From Pseudomonas sp. ACM7 (GTDB lineage: Bacteria; Pseudomonadota; Gammaproteobacteria; Pseudomonadales; Pseudomonadaceae): a DNA stretch of 64,000 nucleotides. The notes under the pieces are model-generated. The model made no database searches. It was not told the origin of the DNA and saw only the letters and a program-made list of their open reading frames with translations. Each line of letters opens with the position of its first letter. Position 1 is the stretch's first letter. The stretch covers positions 2,839,522 to 2,903,521 of the forward strand of contig NZ_CP024866.1 of assembly GCF_004136015.1 (NCBI RefSeq), in the 5' to 3' direction. A program made the position numbers and the translations under genes. Positions 45,777 to 53,442 of the stretch are shown piece after piece.

Positions 45777-47150
45777 TTATTCGGCCACGTGCCGCATGGA
45801 CATGGGGAATTGTTCTTTGCCGTAACCGCCGGTGCAGTCTGCGACTGTGGTCGCCCCTTTGCGGCAGTTGACCTTGGGCATGTCGTAAGTGCTGCCATCG
45901 CCACACACGGCCTGGCCCTGACTGTCGATGGCCAGGCTGCCACCCTTCATAGTAGCGCTCACCGGCCCGCTGCATTTCGTGCCGTCGGCCTGGTGTACGG
46001 TGACTTCGCCTTTACCGTCCTTGAGCTGGTATTCCAGACGCAGGGGTTTGCCGGTTCGGCGATCCTGAATACCGGCACCGGCGCGGAACTGACCGTCGAG
46101 GAACTTGGCGGCACCATCGGCGGCGTCTGGCGGAATGCTCAGGGGAGGGCCGGGTTTTGCGGCGGCGGATTTTTCGGCCTCGGGCGATGTGATATCCGGC
46201 GGCGCAGTTTTGTTTTCGGGTGGCGCGGCTGGGGCTTCGGCTGCCGGGTCTTTGGCTGGGTCTTGGGTCACGCCGGCGGGTGCTGCGTCAGCCTCGTTGC
46301 CCTCGACCGCCGGCGCTTCCACGCCATGGGTTCCGGTCACAGCGGTGCCGGTTCCCGTGGTTGAGCCTACAACGGTGCCCGTCACAGGAACGCCATTGAG
46401 CGTCGTGGTATGGCCGGTCAGTTGTGGTTCTTCCAGTTGCCTTTCAACAGGCACGATGCCCTCGGGGAGCAGATTGACCGCCACCAGTGGAATCGGCACG
46501 CAACCGCGCAAGCCCAGTAATAGCCACAAAAGCAGCAGCAACAAAGGCAGCAGCAACAGCCACCACCAGCGCCGCCACCACGGACGAGCAATCACCGGCA
46601 CGACGGGAGGCGCAACCACGGGCGCGGCTTCGACCACCGGTGGCAGCGTAAACGCGGGCGGAACCTGATAGAGGCAGTGCAGGGGATCGCGATTGCCGGT
46701 ACCGGCATGCTCGAAGCCCCAAAAGGTCAGCACCGGTTTGCCTTGCACCAGGTAGACGAAGTTTTCGTCGGGGAAATGAATCACACGCTTGAGCAGCTTG
46801 CCGAACACGGCTTTGTCGCCTTGCTGCTGTTCGGCTGGATCAGTGCCCAGGAAACGCTGGCTCAATTCCTCGAGTGCGGTTTTCAGCGCTTCAAGTTGGC
46901 GGCGTGCAGGGGCGCGTTCTTCTTCGGTCGCGCTGCTCCACGGGATCACATCGCCGTCGAGGCCGCTGTACCAGTCGATCTGGTTACCGAGCTCATCGCT
47001 TTGAGGGATGGCCAGGTGATCGACCATTTCAGGGTTCTTGCGGCGAATGGCTTCGCGCAATTGCAGGGCCGCCCGGTAGACCGGTTGACCTGTCTCGCCC
47101 AGGGCAGTGAATGACCCGCTCTTACCGCTGCGTAATAGTGCCCCGCGCAT
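45777..47150 (-). CDS. srfA: SrfA family membrane protein
   Basis: A 457-residue protein, the first gene of the operon. A cytoplasmic N-terminal domain (1-165) ends with the motif ENFVYLVQGKPVLTFWGF (129-146). A proline-rich linker, one very hydrophobic transmembrane helix (about 195-216), a Thr/Gly/Ala-rich low-complexity stretch (240-340) and a small C-terminal domain with cysteines follow (DGTKCSGPVSATMKGG, VNCRKGATTVADC; about 350-457). No enzymatic motif. The start ATG 47150 has tatggagttt upstream. The SrfA name follows from position and overall build together with SrfB and SrfC; primary similarity could not be checked. Confidence 0.75.
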   Translation of the reverse strand: MRGALLRSGKSGSFTALGETGQPVYRAALQLREAIRRKNPEMVDHLAIPQSDELGNQIDWYSGLDGDVIPWSSATEEERAPARRQLEALKTALEELSQRFLGTDPAEQQQGDKAVFGKLLKRVIHFPDENFVYLVQGKPVLTFWGFEHAGTGNRDPLHCLYQVPPAFTLPPVVEAAPVVAPPVVPVIARPWWRRWWWLLLLPLLLLLLWLLLGLRGCVPIPLVAVNLLPEGIVPVERQLEEPQLTGHTTTLNGVPVTGTVVGSTTGTGTAVTGTHGVEAPAVEGNEADAAPAGVTQDPAKDPAAEAPAAPPENKTAPPDITSPEAEKSAAAKPGPPLSIPPDAADGAAKFLDGQFRAGAGIQDRRTGKPLRLEYQLKDGKGEVTVHQADGTKCSGPVSATMKGGSLAIDSQGQAVCGDGSTYDMPKVNCRKGATTVADCTGGYGKEQFPMSMRHVAE

Positions 47151-47416
47151 TCAAACTCCATATGTTCCGCTGCGCAAAAATGACAGACAAAGGTGTCTGC
47201 TCTTGCTCCTGCAATTAGCTGGCGACCTTAATGTCATAATGATGTCGCCGTCAATCTGCCGGAGGTTCAAAACCGTATGAGACTAGCGTAAGCGTGCGGA
47301 GGTTGCATGAGGTCAATTTAAATTGGCTTGGGAAGGCTCGGGTGTACGCTTTTTAGGCTTGCTGAATCGTTTCATCAGCGCTATAAAAAACGCACAACTC
47401 CAAGAAAGGCTTCCCC

Positions 47417-48628
47417 ATGACTCCGCTCAAATTCGTCGTTGCCTTTGGCGCGCTGTCCGCCTCCCACGCCATGGCCTGGGATTACGTCCTGCTCGACAGC
47501 GACAAGGCTGCCCAAAACTGGCAGGTCACCAGCCAGCAACTCGGTGTAAAAACCGACAAACCCTTCTCCGTGACCCTTCGTAACTTGCACGGCGGCCGGC
47601 AGGAGGGCGTCAGCATCGTCGACATCGATAACGGCACGATGAAACTCTCGGTGGTGCCGACCCGCGGGATGAACGTCCTGCAGGCGTCGGTCGGTAATGT
47701 GCGCATGGGTTGGGATTCGCCGGTCAAGGGCGTGGTCAATCCGTCCTTCATCGAACTCAACGGTCGCGGCGGGCTGGGCTGGCTCGAGGGCTTTAACGAA
47801 CTGGTCGCCCGCTGCGGCTACGAGTGGGTTGGTCACCCCGGCATGGATAACGGGGAATTGCTGACCCTCCACGGCCGTGCCGCCAACATCCCGGCCAGCA
47901 AAGTCACTTTGCACATCGATGAAAAACCACCTTACGCGATCAGCCTGCGCGGTGAGCTCAAAGAGCAGGCGTTCAAGAAAGTCGACTTCTCGGTGATGAC
48001 TGAACTGGTCACCGAACCTGGCAGCGCGGCGTTCTCCCTCAACGACACCCTCACCAACAACGGCGATTATCCAAAGGAATATCAGGCGCTGTATCACAGT
48101 AACTTCAGTACGCCGTTTCTGGAGCAGGGCGCTCGTTTTGCCGCACCGGTGAAGCAGGTGTCGCCGTTCAATGACAAGGCCAAAGGGGATTTGCCGGATT
48201 GGCAGACTTACCGCGCGCCGACCAAGGATTACGACGAGACGGTTTACAACGTAGTGCCTTATGGCGATGCCAAGGGTGACACGTTGACCGTGCTGCATAA
48301 CAAGGCGGGGAGCCTTGGGGTATCGGTGGGTTTCAATACTCAGCAGTTGCCGGTGTTCTCCCTGTGGAAAAACACGGACACTCAAGGGCAGGGCTATGTC
48401 ACGGGTCTTGAACCGGGGACGAGCTTTTCCTACAACCGTCGGTATCAGCGGCCACTGAATCTGGTGCCGACGATTGGGGTTAAAGAACAGAGACAGTTTC
48501 AGATCCGGTATAGCTTGCTGGTGGATAAAGGGGCTGTGGATAAGGCTTTGAAAACTGTGAGCGACATTCAGGGTGGTCGGGAGACTGAGGTGCGGCAGGC
48601 GCCGTTGGTGGATTTGAGCAAGGAGTAA
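47417..48628 (+). CDS. DUF4432 family aldose 1-epimerase-like secreted protein
   Basis: A 403-residue protein with an N-terminal signal (FVVAFGALSASHAMA). Its motifs are those of the DUF4432 branch of the galactose mutarotase-like fold: VVPTRGMNVLQASVG, GFNELVARCGYEW, ELLTLHGRAANIPAS, YQALYHSNFSTPFL and GLEPGTSFSYNR. Members bind or epimerise sugars, though most are unstudied. It is divergent from the Srf operon across 266 bases and is read with its own ribosome site (ccaagaaaggcttcccc). Periplasmic export is unusual for sugar epimerases, so a role in handling extracellular or envelope sugars is possible but inferred. Confidence 0.82.
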   Translation: MTPLKFVVAFGALSASHAMAWDYVLLDSDKAAQNWQVTSQQLGVKTDKPFSVTLRNLHGGRQEGVSIVDIDNGTMKLSVVPTRGMNVLQASVGNVRMGWDSPVKGVVNPSFIELNGRGGLGWLEGFNELVARCGYEWVGHPGMDNGELLTLHGRAANIPASKVTLHIDEKPPYAISLRGELKEQAFKKVDFSVMTELVTEPGSAAFSLNDTLTNNGDYPKEYQALYHSNFSTPFLEQGARFAAPVKQVSPFNDKAKGDLPDWQTYRAPTKDYDETVYNVVPYGDAKGDTLTVLHNKAGSLGVSVGFNTQQLPVFSLWKNTDTQGQGYVTGLEPGTSFSYNRRYQRPLNLVPTIGVKEQRQFQIRYSLLVDKGAVDKALKTVSDIQGGRETEVRQAPLVDLSKE

Positions 48629-48708
48629 ACTCGCGTTAACTCCCTGTCCGTCGAGAGAACGAGATGAGCAGTAATGCCTGCGATAGGTGTTCACTGCTCG
48701 TTGAGGTG

Positions 48709-49011
48709 TCAAAAGGGAAGCTTCATTTTTGAAGCTTGTGCGGCATCAAACAAACGCCGTATGAAGTCGAAGTCGCTCCAGGTTTGATTGGTATAAAACC
48801 GGTATTCTTTGTCTTCGATATCATCGAAGTAATAGATGACGTACTCCGCATATTTTTCATCGGAGTTGAAGCTGTAACGTAATGAAAGAGAAAAGGCTTT
48901 TTCATTTAGCTTGACTAGCGAGTTGTTGTCGTCATAGCTCCAGGAGAATTCACCTTGCTCCGTTTTCGCTGTAAGCGTTTTGACAAAATCGAGAAATCTA
49001 GGCGGTAACAT
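48709..49011 (-). CDS. Hypothetical small acidic protein, overlapping partner
   Basis: A 100-residue soluble protein rich in aromatic and acidic residues (SWSYDDNNS, YAEYVIYYFDDIEDKEYRFYTNQTWSDFDF). It looks like a compact beta-sheet followed by a helix. I start at ATG 49011, which lies inside the 3' end of the upstream membrane-protein gene (14-base overlap); the longer ORF to 49209 merely runs through that gene in another frame. Base composition is lower in GC than the neighbouring backbone. No family recognised. Confidence 0.68.
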   Translation of the reverse strand: MLPPRFLDFVKTLTAKTEQGEFSWSYDDNNSLVKLNEKAFSLSLRYSFNSDEKYAEYVIYYFDDIEDKEYRFYTNQTWSDFDFIRRLFDAAQASKMKLPF

Positions 49012-49576
49012 ATTGTCGCCCTCTGGCCGGGTTAACCTTTTCAAGGTTCTCTTTGATGTTTTCAAGGTTGTGATGGATAAGAATTCTTGCTTTTTTCTCA
49101 AGCGGAGCGCTTGCCGATGTGAAAATCCCTTTCCTGACGGCGGTTTCAGTTTCTCCAAGGATATTGTCGATCCTCTCAAACTCCTCGCCTGTGCCGGGTA
49201 TCTTGGCAAATAGAATCCTGAAATGCTGATAGCACTTCAGCGCCAATTGATAGTTTTCGGTATCCATATAACCTGCTGTTTCATTAAGCGTCGCGAGGCA
49301 TTCGCTCACGGCTGAGGCACCCTCTACCGCTTTTGCTTCCTTGAGCACTTTTTTGGCTTCTGCACTGATGCTTCGTGAGTAACGAACGCTGTGCAGGACT
49401 TCGGATATTGAAATGATGAGCGCGACGATGGTTATCACCGTGCCAACGTAGGAGAAGTTATTCAGGGTTGTCGGAGAGCCGATAACGATTTCCTGCTTCA
49501 ACAGCGCCGCCCACACGGTAACAGTGCTTATGAAGCAATAGACGAATCTAATCCAATGACTCTTTAGTAACTCCAT
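48998..49576 (-). CDS. Hypothetical protein with two N-terminal transmembrane helices
   Basis: A 192-residue protein with TM helices at about 9-27 and 42-62, followed by a charged, helical cytoplasmic domain (about 70-192: KKVLKEAKAVEGASAVSECL, NYQLALKCYQHFRILF, LIHHNLENIKENLEKV). No family is recognised. It overlaps a small downstream gene, so the two are probably translated together. The pair is AT-richer than comM and the DUF4432 gene and sits next to the accessory Srf region, suggesting acquisition. Two-helix anchors with a helical effector and a small partner occur in several defence systems, but nothing here proves that. Confidence 0.72.
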   Translation of the reverse strand: MELLKSHWIRFVYCFISTVTVWAALLKQEIVIGSPTTLNNFSYVGTVITIVALIISISEVLHSVRYSRSISAEAKKVLKEAKAVEGASAVSECLATLNETAGYMDTENYQLALKCYQHFRILFAKIPGTGEEFERIDNILGETETAVRKGIFTSASAPLEKKARILIHHNLENIKENLEKVNPARGRQYVTA

Positions 49577-49638
49577 GTCTTACTGGCGCTCTCTCTGGTA
49601 TGTGATCTGCTGAAGGGCTTTGCGGTAATAACCATCAA

Positions 49639-51129
49639 TTACGCTGAGGCTGGTCGATATTGCAATGCTTCCGCCAAGTGCTCGCGTGTAATTGCATTCA
49701 CCTGTTCAAGGTCTGCCAATGTACGGGCTACCTTGAGCAGACGGTGGGCCGACCTGAGTGACAAGGTCAAACGCTCGCAAGCAGTTTCCAGCCACGCCTC
49801 GTCGGTTGTGGATAACTTGCAGTGTCGACGCAGCCCTGGCAAATCAAGGAATGCGTTGGCACAGCCCTGGCGTTTGTTTTGACGCTCCCGGGCGTCGGCG
49901 ACCAGCACCGCAGCAGTGGCTGTGTCATCACCGGGTTTGAGCGCAGGGTTCAACGCCGTGGCTTCCCGAGCGACGGTCAGGTGCAGGTCGATCCGATCCA
50001 GTAGAGGCCCCGACAATTTGTTGCGATAACGCTGGACCATGTCCGGTGTACAACTGCATTTGCCGCTGGGCTCGCCAAGATATCCACAGGGGCACGGGTT
50101 CATTGCGGCCACCAATTGAAAGCGCGCCGGAAACCTCACACGATCCTTGGCGCGGGAAATCACGATGTGGCCGGACTCCAGCGGCTCCCTTAAAACCTCC
50201 ACCTTGCGGTCGAACTCCGGGAGTTCATCGAGGAATAGAACGCCATGATGGGCTAGGGTGATTTCGCCGGGTTGTGGCTTCGAACCGCCGCCCACCAACG
50301 CCGGGCCGGAGGCCGAGTGATGGGGCTGGCGGAACGGTCGTTGCGGCCAGTGGCTCAAGGGCACGCAACTGGTGACGGATTGAATGGCAGCGACTTCCAG
50401 CGCTTCGTTTTCGGCTAACGGGGGAAGCAGCCCCGGCAACCGACTCGCTAACAACGTTTTTCCGGTCCCCGGCGGTCCGCTGAACAGCAGGTTATGAGCC
50501 CCAGCCGCCGCAATCAGCAATGCGCGCTTGGCCGAGATTTGCCCCTGCACTTCATTCAAGTCCGGATAGGGTTTACTTGCGTAGAGCAACCCGTTGGAAA
50601 CGTAGGGTTCGACCGGCGTATGTCCATTGAAGTGCGCAACGGCTTCCAGCAGGTGATCCACGGCAAACACCTTCAGCCCCGACGCCAGGCACGCCTCCTC
50701 GGCGTTCGCCCGCGGCACCATCAGTGAGCGTCCGGCCTTGCGTGCGGCCAGCGCAGCCGGCAACACTCCTCTCACGGCACGTACCGCGCCTGACAGCGCC
50801 AATTCTCCCAAGCATTCAATGTCATCCAGCGTCAACGTCGGCACCTGTACGCTGGCGGACAGAATTCCCAGGGCAATCGCCAGATCGAACCGTCCGCCAT
50901 CCTTTGGTAAGTCCGCAGGCGCGAGATTCAGCGTGATACGCCGCGCCGGAAATTGCAGACCCGAGTTGATGATTGCGCTGCGTACTCGATCCTTGCTCTC
51001 CTTCACGGCCGCCTCGGGTAAGCCGACCATCGTCAATGACGGCAGACCGTTGGCCAGATGGACTTCTACGGTAACGGCAGGCGCATCAACGCCGATCTGG
51101 GCGCGACTATGGACGATGGAGAGTGACAT
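49639..51129 (-). CDS. comM: YifB/ComM family Mg-chelatase-like AAA+ ATPase
   Basis: A 496-residue AAA+ protein. The N-terminal part (1-165) has the ChlI-N-like fold with VEVHLANGLPSLTMVGLPE and LAPADLPKDGGRFDLAIALG. The AAA+ module shows Walker A GPPGTGKT (218-225), Walker B GVLFLDELPEF and QLVAAMNPCPCGY with its Zn-like cysteines (CPCGYLGEPSGKCSC). The C-terminus has a lid with LSLRSAHRLLKVARTLADL. ComM is a hexameric helicase that extends branch migration during natural transformation. Position before ubiK matches PA5290. No competence operon is nearby. Confidence 0.92.
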   Translation of the reverse strand: MSLSIVHSRAQIGVDAPAVTVEVHLANGLPSLTMVGLPEAAVKESKDRVRSAIINSGLQFPARRITLNLAPADLPKDGGRFDLAIALGILSASVQVPTLTLDDIECLGELALSGAVRAVRGVLPAALAARKAGRSLMVPRANAEEACLASGLKVFAVDHLLEAVAHFNGHTPVEPYVSNGLLYASKPYPDLNEVQGQISAKRALLIAAAGAHNLLFSGPPGTGKTLLASRLPGLLPPLAENEALEVAAIQSVTSCVPLSHWPQRPFRQPHHSASGPALVGGGSKPQPGEITLAHHGVLFLDELPEFDRKVEVLREPLESGHIVISRAKDRVRFPARFQLVAAMNPCPCGYLGEPSGKCSCTPDMVQRYRNKLSGPLLDRIDLHLTVAREATALNPALKPGDDTATAAVLVADARERQNKRQGCANAFLDLPGLRRHCKLSTTDEAWLETACERLTLSLRSAHRLLKVARTLADLEQVNAITREHLAEALQYRPASA

Positions 51130-51266
51130 GGTCGTTCCTTGAGTTTTACGGGAACCGCTTCCTGCGGTTTTTTGAAGGGTAGTCGGGGGCGCGTAATGGC
51201 GCAGGCGCCAAATTTTCGCAGGATGTTGCGAGTGTCTTTCTGATGGGTGAAGCGTAAGGGAGTGGG

Positions 51267-51344
51267 GATTTGCGACGTAATCAGACGCGGGAGCCGCGTT
51301 CTGTAGGACCGTACTGAGATCATTGAAGGGCGTTAGATTAAAAG
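51267..51344. repeat. Diverged direct repeat, copy A
   Basis: gatttgcgacgtaatcagac through gggcgttagattaaaag aligns with 52204-52280 in the same orientation with many shared positions (ttgcg.cg.aatc.gacg, tgtaggac, ttg..ggg, ta.aaaag). It lies between comM and the BRO-N gene, in a 302-base spacer that is otherwise without a recognised feature. The pair flanks the BRO-N gene and its leader. Confidence 0.55.
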
Positions 51345-51431
51345 CTTTCAGATGTAGGAAATGGCAGCGTTAGCTGTGGGCTAATGCTGCCAGAAGACAT
51401 ACATATGCAGTTTGTGTAGTGCTATTGGTTG

Positions 51432-51953
51432 TTAAAGCGATTGCAACATCCGCGAAGCACGCTTCCACCACGGTGCATTGATCGAGCGCTGCGGCCGTTC
51501 ACTATCCGCCAGCATGTGCGGAACATCCTGCAAGCGAATCCACGGTTGGTTATTCCAGTGCAGCAAACTCAACGACATCTCGGGCCAATTGAGCAGGCTC
51601 AGAATCGGGCGTTCGGTTGAGGTGGGGTGCAGGGCGTCTCTGAGGGTGGGGACCACGTCGTGGGTCAGCCATTCGCGCAGGCCTCGGTATTCGGGGCAGT
51701 AGTGGTAGACGAGCAGGGCGTAGACGCCGGATTCGCTGATTAGCAGGGTGTTTTCGATGGTGCCGTGGATGAGCATTCGTAAAGTTTGGTGTTGGTCGGG
51801 ATCGAGTTTTCGGACGGCGCGTTCGTCGAGGTAGAGGCGTAGCAGGCGGCCCAGGTCGCGGGCGCTGAACCAGGGTTGGTTTTCCAGGAGGAGGGCGTGG
51901 AGGTGGAGTTTGTGGCGGGTGAAGGTGTGAGGAGTCAGATAGTTTTCGTCCAT
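51432..51953 (-). CDS. BRO-N domain protein (phage antirepressor-like), orphan
   Basis: A 173-residue protein with a BRO-N fold: PWFSARDLGRLLRLYLDERAV near the N-terminus, then TLLISESGVYALLVYHYCPEYRGLREWLTHDVVPTL, the family's signature. The C-terminal 50 residues (WNNQPWIRLQDVPHMLADSE..) look like a partial second copy of the same motif. BRO-N proteins are DNA-binding regulators best known from phages and large DNA viruses. No other phage genes surround it, so it is domesticated or a remnant. Start ATG 51953 is preferred over the ORF extension to 52091, which runs through a highly structured leader. Ribosome site is weak (gggtactgcacc). Confidence 0.78.
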   Translation of the reverse strand: MDENYLTPHTFTRHKLHLHALLLENQPWFSARDLGRLLRLYLDERAVRKLDPDQHQTLRMLIHGTIENTLLISESGVYALLVYHYCPEYRGLREWLTHDVVPTLRDALHPTSTERPILSLLNWPEMSLSLLHWNNQPWIRLQDVPHMLADSERPQRSINAPWWKRASRMLQSL

Positions 51954-51962
51954 GGTGCAGTA

Positions 51963-52104
51963 CCCAAATTCGCTTGATAGACGACTGCCACTTATCGTCG
52001 CCAAACAATAAGGGTGGCAGCTGCGTGCGGGTTGGCGAACCGGCCAAGCGAATACCGGCAGACCCGAAGGTCTCCCACACGCAGCCGCCATAATTCGAAT
52101 TGGG
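51963..52104 (-). ncRNA. Structured leader RNA candidate upstream of the BRO-N gene
   Basis: Closing stem 51963-51972/52096-52104. A hairpin gacga/tcgtc is at 51980-51999. A 17-base stem pairs 52015-52031 with 52074-52090 and encloses two hairpins, 52032-52046 (ttggc/gccaa) and 52060-52073. In the minus-strand transcript the two mismatches of the 17-base stem become G-U pairs, and the last hairpin becomes GACC-UUCG-GGUC with a C(UUCG)G tetraloop. Both point to a functional RNA on the minus strand, ending 9 bases before the BRO-N start codon. A competing hairpin (ctgccac 51984-51990 with gtggcag 52014-52020) would disrupt the main stem. Confidence 0.6.
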
Positions 52105-52203
52105 AGAGATATCCATAATCGAATGAGGTTGCGTGCATAGCTTGGTTCCAGGTCGCCAAACCCAGTGCTGAATATTCAGCAGAAGGTGAGCTTAGGAACC
52201 GGG

Positions 52204-52280
52204 GCTTTGCGGCGCAATCGGACGGCGGTGGTTTTCTTGTAGGACGCTGCCGGGGTTCTTGAGGGCTTAAAGATCAAAAG
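52204..52280. repeat. Diverged direct repeat, copy B, followed by a short palindrome
   Basis: gctttgcggcgcaatcggac through gggcttaaagatcaaaag matches copy A at 51267-51344. It continues into agatcgcagccttcggctgc (to about 52303), a palindrome frequent between Pseudomonas genes. With the structured leader and the REP arm at 52352 it fills the 436-base gap between the BRO-N gene and ubiK. Confidence 0.55.
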
Positions 52281-52351
52281 ATCGCAGCCTTCGGCTGCTC
52301 CTACAGGGGTGGTCTGTCTCGTGTGGGATGGCTGGTAGACCGAGGCGACTC

Positions 52352-52379
52352 CATTCGCGGGCAAGCCCGCTCCCACAGG
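52352..52379. repeat. Single REP arm
   Basis: cattcgcgggcaagcccgctcccacag, one unpaired REP arm just downstream of ubiK. Confidence 0.75.
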
Positions 52380-52389
52380 GAATGTGGTG

Positions 52390-52650
52390 TTATTCGGAAG
52401 GTGGATTGAGCTTCGCTTCCAGCTCTGCCACCTTCGCCTCAAGACTTTCCAACCGCGCCCGGGTCCGTGCCAGCACGACCATCTGGCTATCAAACTCTTC
52501 CCGGCTCACCAGGTCCAGCTTGCTGAAGCCGCTCTGCAACAAAGCCTTGAACTGGCTTTCGATTTCGCTTTTCGGCAGTGGAGTGTCGCCGCTGAAGAGG
52601 CGGGAGGCGGTGCCGCTCAGGGCATCGAGGAAGTCTTTGGGCGCGAGCAT
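52390..52650 (-). CDS. ubiK: Ubiquinone biosynthesis accessory factor UbiK (YqiC, BMFP)
   Basis: An 86-residue protein with an N-terminal amphipathic part (MLAPKDFLDALSGTASRLF) and a C-terminal trimeric coiled coil (LVSREEFDSQMVVLARTRARLESLEAKVAELEAKL), the BMFP layout. UbiK helps the aerobic ubiquinone biosynthesis complex with UbiJ and associates with membranes. Position between comM and glnK, transcribed away from glnK, matches PA5289. Start ATG 52650. Confidence 0.9.
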   Translation of the reverse strand: MLAPKDFLDALSGTASRLFSGDTPLPKSEIESQFKALLQSGFSKLDLVSREEFDSQMVVLARTRARLESLEAKVAELEAKLNPPSE

Positions 52651-52720
52651 GGGAAATGTCCTGTCAACAATGGCGGGCAGTGTATCACGCAGTGTCTATA
52701 GTCAATCTCGCAGTCAGGGG

Positions 52721-52860
52721 TGCACGCTTTTCGCGCATGGGGACGGACGGTTGTGCACTGTTGTTGTGCGTATCCGTCGGGCCATTTGCGCGAAGCCGCT
52801 TGCAGCAGCGGCCAAAGGCTTGAAATCAGTGGGTTTTGGCGAGATGGCAAGCTTTCTGCT
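52721..52860 (+). promoter_or_regulatory. NtrC sites and sigma-54 promoter of glnK-amtB
   Basis: Two 17-base NtrC-like palindromes, tgcacgcttttcgcgca (52721-52737) and tgcactgttgttgtgcg (52754-52770), have centres 33 bases apart, about three helical turns. Downstream, tggcaagctttctgct (52845-52860) has the sigma-54 GG-N10-GC spacing with a near-consensus -24 element and a ctgct -12 element. The sites then centre near -110 and -143 relative to the expected start at about 52872, the same layout as E. coli glnA. The 418-base gap holds no gene; its antisense ORFs are shadows. Confidence 0.72.
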
Positions 52861-52885
52861 TAGTCGGTAGTGACCCATGCACTGA

Positions 52886-53407
<522 letters not shown>

Positions 53408-53442
53408 GCCGCCACAAACCCAACGCCCCAGGAGAAAACAAT

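Noticed and set aside
30735..47150. Calling the region a type VI secretion system
   Set aside because: Only sensing-module-like proteins (TagQRST/PpkA-like) are present. No TssB/C sheath, Hcp, VgrG, TssJKLM or ClpV gene was found in the window.
47260..47330. Two ribosome-site-like cggaggtt motifs followed by 4-5 codon ORFs in the srfA/DUF4432 spacer
   Set aside because: The reading frames are too short to be called genes; leader-peptide control is possible, but nothing else supports it.
51550..52116. A 188-codon ORF starting MDISPNSNYGG upstream of and overlapping the BRO-N gene
   Set aside because: It runs through the structured leader and then through the BRO-N gene in a different frame, giving a proline/arginine-rich shadow sequence.
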